From positions 372,001 through 436,000 of the forward strand of contig NZ_JALGBI010000003.1 in NCBI RefSeq assembly GCF_022809125.1: a stretch of DNA of 64,000 nucleotides, written 5' to 3'. Below, piece after piece: positions 56,657 to 64,000 of the stretch (positions are counted from its first letter, which is position 1; every line of letters starts with the position of its first letter). Origin of the DNA: Variovorax terrae (GTDB lineage: Bacteria; Pseudomonadota; Gammaproteobacteria; Burkholderiales; Burkholderiaceae_C). Both the position numbers and the translations under genes were made by a program. The notes below the pieces were generated by a model. The model saw only the letters and a list, made by a program, of their open reading frames with translations. It ran no database searches and was not told the DNA's origin.

Positions 56657-57718
56657 ATGGACGCTCAAGTCAAAGGCAGCAGCATCAGTGGCGCCAACAG
56701 CGAGAAGGCCAAGGCCTTGCAGGCGGCCCTGGCCCAGATCGAGAAGCAGTTCGGCAAGGGCACCATCATGCGCCTGGGCGAAGGCGAGGCGATCGAGGAC
56801 ATCCAGGTGGTCTCCACCGGCTCGCTGGGGCTGGACATCGCGCTGGGCGTGGGCGGCCTGCCGCGCGGCCGCGTGATCGAGATCTACGGCCCCGAATCCT
56901 CGGGCAAGACCACGCTGACGCTGCAGGTCATCGCCGAGATGCAGAAGCAGGCCGGCACCTGCGCCTTCGTCGATGCCGAGCATGCGCTGGACATCCAGTA
57001 CGCGCAGAAACTGGGCGTGCACGTGCCGGACCTGCTGATCAGCCAGCCCGACACCGGCGAGCAGGCGCTCGAGATCGTGGACAGCCTAGTGCGCTCCGGC
57101 GCGGTCGACCTGATCGTGATCGACTCGGTGGCCGCGCTCACGCCCAAGGCCGAAATCGAGGGCGAAATGGGCGACTCGCTGCCCGGCCTGCAGGCCCGCC
57201 TGATGAGCCAGGCCCTGCGCAAGCTCACCGCCACCATCAAGAAGACCAACTGCATGGTGATCTTCATCAACCAGATCCGCATGAAGATCGGCGTGATGTT
57301 CGGCAGCCCCGAAACCACCACGGGCGGCAACGCGCTGAAGTTCTACGCCTCGGTGCGGCTGGACATCCGCCGCACCGGCACCATCAAGAAGGGCGAAGAG
57401 GCGATCGGCAACGAAACCAAGGTCAAGGTGGTGAAGAACAAGGTCGCGCCCCCGTTCAAGACGGCGGAGTTCGACATCCTGTTCGGCGAGGGCATCAGCC
57501 GCCATGGCGAGATCATCGACATGGGCGTGACCGCGCGCATCCTGGAGAAGTCGGGCGCCTGGTACGCCTACAACGGCGAGAAGATCGGCCAGGGCCGCGA
57601 CAACTCGCGCGAGTTCCTGCGCGAGAACCCGGCGCTCGCCTTCGAGATCGAGAACAAGGTGCGCGAGTCGCTGGGCATCCCGCTGCTGGCGGCCGAAGTC
57701 GACGAAGAGAAGGCGTAG
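56657..57718 (+). CDS. recA: Recombinase A
   Basis: 353 residues. P-loop [29 protein letters not shown] strand [20 protein letters not shown], Walker [16 protein letters not shown], the L2 loop [19 protein letters not shown] and an acidic C-terminus (EVDEEKA). Catalyses homologous strand exchange and SOS co-protease activation. AAGGAG lies eight bases before ATG 56657. Followed 6 bp later by recX. Confidence 0.98.
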   Translation: MDAQVKGSSISGANSEKAKALQAALAQIEKQFGKGTIMRLGEGEAIEDIQVVSTGSLGLDIALGVGGLPRGRVIEIYGPESSGKTTLTLQVIAEMQKQAGTCAFVDAEHALDIQYAQKLGVHVPDLLISQPDTGEQALEIVDSLVRSGAVDLIVIDSVAALTPKAEIEGEMGDSLPGLQARLMSQALRKLTATIKKTNCMVIFINQIRMKIGVMFGSPETTTGGNALKFYASVRLDIRRTGTIKKGEEAIGNETKVKVVKNKVAPPFKTAEFDILFGEGISRHGEIIDMGVTARILEKSGAWYAYNGEKIGQGRDNSREFLRENPALAFEIENKVRESLGIPLLAAEVDEEKA

Positions 57719-57724
57719 GGCGGC

Positions 57725-58183
57725 ATGGCGCTGGCCGGTCAGCCGTCCCTCAAAGGCCGCGCCCTGCGCCTGCTGTCGGCGCGCGAGTACTCACGGGCCG
57801 AGCTGGAGCGCAAGCTGGCCTCCTTTGAGGAAGAGCCTGGCCAGCTCGCGCGGGCGCTCGACGAACTGCAGGCCAAGGGCTTCATCGACGAGCAGCGCGT
57901 GGTCGAGTCGGTGATCCACCGCCGCGCCGCCCGCGTCGGCACGGCGCGCATCCGGCAGGAACTGCAGAACAAGGGGCTGGACCCGGAGGCGGTGCTGGAT
58001 GCCGTGGCCGGCCTGCAGGCCACCGAGCTGGCCCGCGCCCGCGAAGTCTGGCGCAAGAAATTCGGCGAGCCGCCCGCCGATGCCGCCGAGCGCGGCCGGC
58101 AGATGCGGTTCCTGGCCTCGCGCGGCTTTGGCGCCGAGGTGGTGCGCCGGGTGGTGTCCGCGGGGGCGGACGGCGAGGATTGA
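57725..58183 (+). CDS. recX: Regulatory protein RecX
   Basis: 152 residues of three-helix RecX repeats ([20 protein letters not shown] and [20 protein letters not shown]). Binds RecA filaments and restrains their growth. Directly follows recA and is co-transcribed. Confidence 0.95.
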   Translation: MALAGQPSLKGRALRLLSAREYSRAELERKLASFEEEPGQLARALDELQAKGFIDEQRVVESVIHRRAARVGTARIRQELQNKGLDPEAVLDAVAGLQATELARAREVWRKKFGEPPADAAERGRQMRFLASRGFGAEVVRRVVSAGADGED

Positions 58184-58198
58184 GGCCGCCTCAGCGCA

Positions 58199-58264
58199 GG
58201 TTTTCAGCCATTTCGGCCGGATGTCCAGGTCCTGCGGTCATCTGATGCTATCAAATCAGTAGCG
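58199..58264 (+). repeat. Dispersed 65-bp repeat, copy G
   Basis: TTTTCAGCCATTTCGGCC, GATGTCCAGG, GCGGTCATC and GATGCTATCAAATCAGTAGC. This is the copy closest to the common sequence. It fills the 87-bp gap between the convergent recX and argC stops. Confidence 0.8.
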
Positions 58265-58270
58265 AGCGGC

Positions 58271-59194
58271 TCACAGCCCCAGCATCAGTTTGAGGTTCTG
58301 CACCGCCGCGCCGCTGGCGCCCTTGCCAAGGTTGTCCAGCCGCGCGATCAGCACGGCCTGGCGGAACGCCTCGTTGCCGAACACGCGCAACTCCATCTTG
58401 TTGGTGTCGTTGAGCGCGGTGGCGTCCAGCTTGCCGTCGTCCGTGGCCGGCTCCACCGTGACCCATTCGCTGCCGGCGTAGTGCCGCGCCAGGGCTTCGT
58501 ACAGGTCGGTGGCTTTCGGGGCGCCGGGCAAAACGTCCAGGTGCAGCGGCAACTGCACCAGCATGCCCTGCTTGAAGTTGCCCACCGACGGCACGAACAG
58601 GGGCCGGCGCGTCAGGCCGGTGTACTTCATGATCTCCGGCAGGTGCTTGTGGTTGAGCGTCAGCGCATAGGTCTCGAACGGCGGAGCGGAGCCGCTCTCG
58701 TAGGCCTCGATCATGCTGCGTCCGCCGCCCGAGTAGCCGCTCACCGACGGCAGCGCCAGCGGGAAGTCGACCGGCACCAGGCCGGCATCCACCAGCGGGC
58801 GGATCAGCGCGATCGCCCCCGTGGCGTAGCAGCCCGGGTTGGCCACGCGGCGGGCGCTGGCCACGGCCTCGCGCTGCCCCTGCACCAGTTCGGGAAAGCC
58901 AAACACCCAGCCCGGCGCCGTGCGGTGCGCGGTCGAGGCGTCGATGATCTTGGGGCCCGGCTGGCCGCTGGCCCGAGCCACGTCGTCGATCAGGGCGACG
59001 GATTCGCGGGCGGCATCGTCGTGCAGGCACAGGATGACGAGGTCCACGCCGGCCACCAGCGCGCGCTTGGCGGCCGGGTCCTTGCGCAGCTCGGGCGCAA
59101 TGCTGACCAGCTCGACCTGCGGCATCTGCTGCAGCCGCTCGCGGATTTGCAAGCCGGTGGTTCCGGCTTCGCCGTCAATAAAGACCTTGGGCAT
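58271..59194 (-). CDS. argC: N-acetyl-gamma-glutamyl-phosphate reductase, type 2
   Basis: 307 residues, the shorter argC2 class. NADP loop [17 protein letters not shown], catalytic Cys in [29 protein letters not shown] and C-terminal [20 protein letters not shown]. Reduces N-acetyl-glutamyl phosphate in arginine synthesis. ATG 59194 gives [11 protein letters not shown]; the open upstream frame runs through the sucC promoter region. Confidence 0.95.
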   Translation of the reverse strand: MPKVFIDGEAGTTGLQIRERLQQMPQVELVSIAPELRKDPAAKRALVAGVDLVILCLHDDAARESVALIDDVARASGQPGPKIIDASTAHRTAPGWVFGFPELVQGQREAVASARRVANPGCYATGAIALIRPLVDAGLVPVDFPLALPSVSGYSGGGRSMIEAYESGSAPPFETYALTLNHKHLPEIMKYTGLTRRPLFVPSVGNFKQGMLVQLPLHLDVLPGAPKATDLYEALARHYAGSEWVTVEPATDDGKLDATALNDTNKMELRVFGNEAFRQAVLIARLDNLGKGASGAAVQNLKLMLGL

Positions 59195-59234
59195 CGTTGC
59201 TCCTGCCAATGTGCTCGAAAATGCGTGCCGTCGC

Positions 59235-59253
59235 ATGCACGGATTTTGTGCAT
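59235..59253. promoter_or_regulatory. Inverted repeat in the argC-sucC divergent region
   Basis: ATGCAC-N7-GTGCAT at 59235-59253, in the AT-richer part of the 161-bp gap. About 100 bp upstream of sucC and 40 bp from argC. Regulator unknown. Confidence 0.4.
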
Positions 59254-59355
59254 TGCAACATGATACAGTTCCCGGCTGCTGTGTCCAGTGCCTGCTGCCC
59301 AACGGCAGATTTGCGCAGCCGGGCGAAAAAACCATCCATTCCTGAGAGAGACCTC

Positions 59356-60519
<1,164 letters not shown>

Positions 60520-60532
60520 GAGGAACACAGTC

Positions 60533-61426
60533 ATGTCGATCTACATCAACAAAGACACCAAGGTCATCACCCAGGGCATCACCGGCAAGACCGGCCAGTT
60601 CCACACGGAGAAATGCCAGGAATACGCCAACGGCAAGAACTGCTTCGTGGCGGGCGTGAACCCCAAGAAGGCCGGCGAGTCGATCTTCAACATCCCGATC
60701 TACGCCTCCGTCAAGGAAGCCGCCTCGCAGACCGGCGCCACCGTCTCGGTGATCTACGTGCCGCCCGCGGGCGCCGCGGCCGCCATCTGGGAAGCCGTCG
60801 AGGCCGACCTGGACCTGGCCATCTGCATCACCGAGGGCATCCCGGTGCGCGACATGCTCGAAGTGCGCAACAAGATGAAGGCCAAGGAAGCCGCCGGCGG
60901 CAAGAAGACCCTGCTGCTGGGCCCCAACTGCCCCGGCCTGATCACGCCCGACGAGATCAAGATCGGCATCATGCCCGGCCACATCCACCGCAAGGGCCGC
61001 ATCGGCGTGGTCTCGCGCTCCGGCACGCTGACCTATGAAGCCGTGGCCCAGCTCACCGAGATCGGCCTGGGCCAATCCTCGGCGGTCGGCATCGGCGGCG
61101 ACCCGATCAACGGCCTCAAGCACATCGACGTGATGAAGGCCTTCAACGACGATCCGGACACGGATGCCGTCATCATGATCGGCGAAATCGGCGGTCCGGA
61201 CGAGGCCGATGCCGCCCGCTGGTGCAAGGCCAACATGAAGAAACCCATCGTTGGCTTCATCGCCGGCGTGACCGCCCCCCCCGGCAAGCGCATGGGCCAT
61301 GCCGGCGCGCTGATCTCCGGCGGTGCCGACACGGCCGACGCCAAGCTGGCCATCATGGAAGAATGCGGCTTCAAGGTCACGCGCGACCCGTCGGAAATGG
61401 GCAAGCTGCTGAAAGCACTGCTGTAA
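60533..61426 (+). CDS. sucD: Succinyl-CoA ligase (ADP-forming), alpha subunit
   Basis: 297 residues. CoA-binding N-domain (VITQGITGKTGQFHTEK), GVNPKKAGE, and the phosphohistidine in KRMGHAGALISGGADT. GAGGAA precedes ATG 60533. Transcript ends at the hairpin near 61481. Confidence 0.97.
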   Translation: MSIYINKDTKVITQGITGKTGQFHTEKCQEYANGKNCFVAGVNPKKAGESIFNIPIYASVKEAASQTGATVSVIYVPPAGAAAAIWEAVEADLDLAICITEGIPVRDMLEVRNKMKAKEAAGGKKTLLLGPNCPGLITPDEIKIGIMPGHIHRKGRIGVVSRSGTLTYEAVAQLTEIGLGQSSAVGIGGDPINGLKHIDVMKAFNDDPDTDAVIMIGEIGGPDEADAARWCKANMKKPIVGFIAGVTAPPGKRMGHAGALISGGADTADAKLAIMEECGFKVTRDPSEMGKLLKALL

Positions 61427-61480
61427 GCAGAATTACCAACGGCCGCGGCCGGCCGCGCCGTTAAACTCCGCAAAACAAAA

Positions 61481-61516
61481 AAGAAGCGCTCCGGGTGGAC
61501 TGCCCGGGCGCTTCTT
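61481..61516. terminator. Terminator between sucD and terC
   Basis: Stem AAGAAGCGC/GCGCTTCTT (61481-61489 and 61508-61516) extended by CCGGG/CCCGG around one bulged T, loop of seven. The T-run is on the far side for the reverse strand (A-rich before the stem), so it may work best for leftward transcripts, but the long stem suits the sucCD end too. Confidence 0.75.
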
Positions 61517-61541
61517 TGCATTCACAACAATGGAGATTTGC

Positions 61542-62231
61542 ATGGACATGCTGGCTACCCCCGATTTCTGGATCGGTCTCGTCAAGATCATCTGGATCAA
61601 CATCATCCTCTCGGGCGACAACGCCGTGGTGATCGCGCTGGCGGCTCGCTCGCTGCCGCCCCATCAGCAGCGCAAGGCCATCTTCTGGGGCTCCGGCGCC
61701 GCCGTGGTGCTCCGGATCGTCCTGACCGTGGTGGCGGCCAAGCTGCTGGAGCTGTCGTTCCTGCAGATCATCGGCGGCTGCCTGCTGCTGTGGATCGGCG
61801 TGCAGCTGCTGGGCGACGAGGAAGATGGGGATGGCGAAGGCAAGGAATACGGCAACCTGATGGCCGCCGTGCGCACCATCCTGATTGCCGACCTCGTGAT
61901 GAGCCTGGACAACGTGATCGCCGTGGCCGCCGCCGCCAAGGGCAGCATGCTGCTGCTGGTGCTGGGCCTGGCCATCAGCATTCCGCTGGTGATCTTCGGC
62001 AGCACGCTGATGATCAAGCTGATGGAGCGTTTCCCCATCATCGTCACCCTGGGTGCGGCCCTGATCGGCTGGGTGGGCGGAGAAACCATCGTCAGCGACG
62101 TGCTGCTCAAGGACTACGCTGCGGCCAACCCGTGGCTGCACTACGTCGGCGCCGCCGCCGGCGCTGCCTTCGTGCTCGCAGCGGGCAAGCTGCTGCAGGC
62201 GCGCGCCGAAAACACGGCGAAGGCCAGCTGA
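61542..62231 (+). CDS. TerC-family integral membrane protein
   Basis: 229 residues with about seven hydrophobic helices. The two conserved acidic motifs are present (NIILSGDNAVVIALAARSLP and DLVMSLDNVIAVAAAAKGS). TerC-family proteins act in metal-ion efflux or in metal loading of exported proteins, and some contribute to tellurite resistance; the ion is unknown here. ATG 61542 is chosen over 61530 because GGAG lies seven bases before it. Monocistronic, with hairpins on both sides. Confidence 0.9.
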   Translation: MDMLATPDFWIGLVKIIWINIILSGDNAVVIALAARSLPPHQQRKAIFWGSGAAVVLRIVLTVVAAKLLELSFLQIIGGCLLLWIGVQLLGDEEDGDGEGKEYGNLMAAVRTILIADLVMSLDNVIAVAAAAKGSMLLLVLGLAISIPLVIFGSTLMIKLMERFPIIVTLGAALIGWVGGETIVSDVLLKDYAAANPWLHYVGAAAGAAFVLAAGKLLQARAENTAKAS

Positions 62232-62248
62232 CTCTTTTGTTGCAGCTC

Positions 62249-62293
62249 CCCGGCATCGCGCCGGGGCGACCGGCTCCACGAGCCGGTTCTTTC
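62249..62293 (+). terminator. Tandem hairpins after terC
   Basis: CCCCGGC/GCCGGGG (62249-62267), then ACCGGCTC/GAGCCGGT (62270-62277 and 62281-62288) followed by TCTTT. The second is the probable terminator. The remaining gap to 62506 holds no gene that I can see. Confidence 0.65.
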
Positions 62294-62506
62294 ATGAAGC
62301 CCGTGGCGCCTTCAGCCGGCCCCACGGGTGCTACTTATTTGCAACAGACCATCGAGCCCGTGTGACAAAGTCCCTTGTCCGCCACCAGCCTGTCTGTTAA
62401 CGTCCACAGTCAGGAGTCTTGTACCCGCACGGTTTTGCCCTGTGGGCGCTAAATGCTGTGAAAACCAAGGATATTTTCGGTCAGCGATCTGGGCAAGGGG
62501 CGGGAA

Positions 62507-64000
62507 TTGAGCACATCTTCATCAGCTAAACGCGGTCGATTCTGGCGCGCCGATTGGTTCGTCGGGGTGCTGATCGTGCTGGCGGTTGTCATCCTGCACC
62601 AATCGACCGATTTCATCGGAACGCTGGAGCGGCGTTTCTACGACTTTGCGAGCACCAGCACCTCGCGGCAGCCCTCCGACCGGATCGCCGTCATCGCGAT
62701 CGATGATCAGAGCGTTGCCAACATTGGCCGCTGGCCCTGGCCGCGCGACATCCATGCGCAGCTGATCGATCAATTGACGGCGGCCAAGGCCAAGACCATT
62801 GTTCACACGGTGTTCTTTTTCGAGCCGCAGACCGATCGCGGACTGGTGTTCATCCGCAAGATGAAAGAAGCGCTGGGGCAGGCCGCCGATGCGGGAGGCC
62901 CAGCCGGCGGAACCAACGAGCAGCTGTCCCGGGTGATTGCGGAGGCCGAGGTGGCGCTGGACACGGACGCCAAGCTGGCGGCCAGCATGAGCAAGGCCGG
63001 CAATGTGCTGGTTCCCTCGGTGTTCATGCTGGGTGAGCCGCAGGGCAAACCCGACCATCCGCTGCCTTCCTATGCGCTCAAAAGCGCCATCGATGAAACC
63101 AATGGGTTTTCGATGCCGGCCTTCAAGGGCCAGCAACCGATCGATTCCATCGGCAACGCTGCGGCCGGGATTGCCCATCTGAACCAGTTCCAGGACGTGG
63201 ATGGTGCGGTGCGGCAGGAGCCGTTGCTGGTGAACTACTATGGCAAGGCTGTGCCCTCGATGGCCCTGCTGGCGGCTGCCAAGAGCCTGAACCTGAGCCC
63301 GGGCGATATCAAGCTGAACGTGGGCGAATCGGTGCAGATCGGCAAACTGCGCGTCAAGACCGACGAGATGGCACTGATGCTGCCCCAGTTCTACAAGGGG
63401 CGCGACGGTCGGCCCGCATTTGCGGTGGACTCGTTCTACGACGTCCTGAGCGGCAAGATTCCTGCAGCCAAATACGCCGACAAGATCGTCATCATCGGCG
63501 CCACGGCGGCGGGCGTGGGCGTGCAGTTTCCGGTGCCCGGCTACCCGGCGCTGTCGCCGGCGGAAACCATTGCGCACATCACTTCCAGCATTCTGGGCGA
63601 GCACTTCATCGTGCAGCCCGGCTGGGGTCTCTGGGCGGCTTTCGGCGTCTTCCTGCTGGTGGCGGCCTACCTGATCGCCGCCCTGCCTCGCCTGTCGGCC
63701 GGCAAGGCGGCCCTCGTCACCCTGGTGCTGTTTGTGGCGTTGCTCGGCACCGAGTTCGGTCTGCTGTCGGGGGCGGCGCTGTGGCTCAAGTTCGTTTTTC
63801 CGGCGACCCTGCTGGTGATCGGCCACCTCGCCCTGACGACCAAGCGCTTCCTGGTGACCGAGGCGGGCAAGCTCAAATCCGACGAGGAATCGGCTGAAAC
63901 CAATCGCATGATGGGGCTGGCGCTGCAGGGGCAGGGGCAGCTCGACATGGCGTTCGACCGCTTCCGCCGGGTGCCGATGGGCGATGCGGTGATGGACAAC
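62507..64000 (+). CDS. CHASE2-domain sensor protein (partial, 3' end off window)
   Basis: 498 codons are visible. A cytoplasmic N-terminus and first helix (WFVGVLIVLAVVILHQ) lead into an extracytoplasmic CHASE2 domain (FYDFASTSTSR, IAVIAIDDQSVANIGRWPWPR, IVIIGATAAGVGVQFPVPG), then three more transmembrane helices (about 370-450) and the start of a cytoplasmic TPR-like segment. In relatives such proteins end in a Ser/Thr kinase or cyclase domain, which would lie beyond the edge. No ATG fits; TTG 62507 follows AAGGGG, and an in-frame stop lies at 62459. Confidence 0.8.
   Translation, partial: MSTSSSAKRGRFWRADWFVGVLIVLAVVILHQSTDFIGTLERRFYDFASTSTSRQPSDRIAVIAIDDQSVANIGRWPWPRDIHAQLIDQLTAAKAKTIVHTVFFFEPQTDRGLVFIRKMKEALGQAADAGGPAGGTNEQLSRVIAEAEVALDTDAKLAASMSKAGNVLVPSVFMLGEPQGKPDHPLPSYALKSAIDETNGFSMPAFKGQQPIDSIGNAAAGIAHLNQFQDVDGAVRQEPLLVNYYGKAVPSMALLAAAKSLNLSPGDIKLNVGESVQIGKLRVKTDEMALMLPQFYKGRDGRPAFAVDSFYDVLSGKIPAAKYADKIVIIGATAAGVGVQFPVPGYPALSPAETIAHITSSILGEHFIVQPGWGLWAAFGVFLLVAAYLIAALPRLSAGKAALVTLVLFVALLGTEFGLLSGAALWLKFVFPATLLVIGHLALTTKRFLVTEAGKLKSDEESAETNRMMGLALQGQGQLDMAFDRFRRVPMGDAVMDN

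Noticed and set aside
61427..61541. Manganese (yybP-ykoY) riboswitch upstream of terC
   Set aside because: The 115-bp gap is taken up by a terminator hairpin; none of the conserved riboswitch core is seen.
62310..62355. Eighth copy of the 65-bp repeat after terC
   Set aside because: Only short pieces (TTCAGCCGGCCCC, GTGCTACTTATTTGCAAC) resemble it; no GCTAT/ATAGC ends.

Overview
This is a 64 kb GC-rich chromosomal stretch from a betaproteobacterium, most likely a member of the Comamonadaceae (Variovorax/Ramlibacter/Acidovorax relatives; the genus cannot be decided from sequence alone). The evidence is the gene complement and order (recA-recX, sucC-sucD-terC, murU-pepP, tkt-gapA, Bug-type tripartite transport proteins, a Gram-negative 16-strand porin) and two intergenic repeat families that I associate with this family. 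No rRNA, tRNA, CRISPR array, insertion sequence or prophage is visible. The density of genes is high and almost all gaps are under 300 bp.

Layout. 1-6468: the end of a Fur-box-preceded DUF2061 gene, then a five-gene membrane/polyamine cluster (SPFH-SHOCT protein, DUF4178 zinc-ribbon protein, DUF350 protein, membrane-fused spermidine-synthase-like protein, Tat lipoprotein amine-oxidase-like protein). 6542-8006: a YqjI-like PadR repressor and YqjH-like ferric-siderophore reductase with a palindromic operator. 8011-11381: small membrane protein, GNAT, secreted phytase-like esterase, and a ParD-like/zeta toxin pair with a perfect 13-bp palindrome at its start. 11391-15158: enoyl-CoA hydratase, PepP, MurU, a DUF1648-like protein and a SpeD-type AdoMet decarboxylase that could feed the SpeE-like protein. 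15271-19462: tkt, gapA, then slyD-sui1-DUF3820 on the other strand. 19743-25674: an accessory catabolic locus (two FAH-family hydrolases, LysR regulator, porin, VOC protein, Bug solute-binding protein). 25729-28783: pirin and a secreted subtilase with a GlyGly-CTERM-like tail.

28839-47206 is the most interesting part: a divergent phosphonate locus. Leftward run phnR (GntR), phnA (phosphonoacetate hydrolase), phnY (phosphonoacetaldehyde dehydrogenase), an HD-domain protein, a DMT permease and an 803-residue FAD/GcvT oxidoreductase. Rightward run the 2-aminoethylphosphonate ABC transporter phnS-phnT-phnV, a DinB-fold protein, phnW, and then, without a break, a glutamine-synthetase-like ligase, iron-type alcohol dehydrogenase, class-I gamma-glutamyl hydrolase, aldehyde dehydrogenase and HAD-IB phosphatase. 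PhnW, PhnY and PhnA together give 2-aminoethylphosphonate -> phosphonoacetaldehyde -> phosphonoacetate -> acetate + phosphate. The appended module looks like a gamma-glutamylation route for an amino alcohol (ethanolamine is my favoured guess) coupled to phosphate scavenging. The divergent control region holds a GntR-type palindrome, a TTGACA promoter and three GTCA repeats exactly 11 bp apart (PHO-box-like).

47346-64000 is mostly core genome: topB (with a C-terminal SWIB domain), a TlpA-like thioredoxin, a SET-domain methyltransferase behind a 33-nt alternating pyrimidine-purine tract, birA, SPOR protein, GST, a TctDE-like two-component system, MarR, recA-recX with a LexA-box candidate, argC, sucCD, terC and a truncated CHASE2-domain protein.

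Cutting across all regions is a dispersed ~65-bp repeat of which I find seven copies. Four are intergenic; three lie inside open reading frames (two in the amine-oxidase-like gene, one in murU) without breaking the frame.
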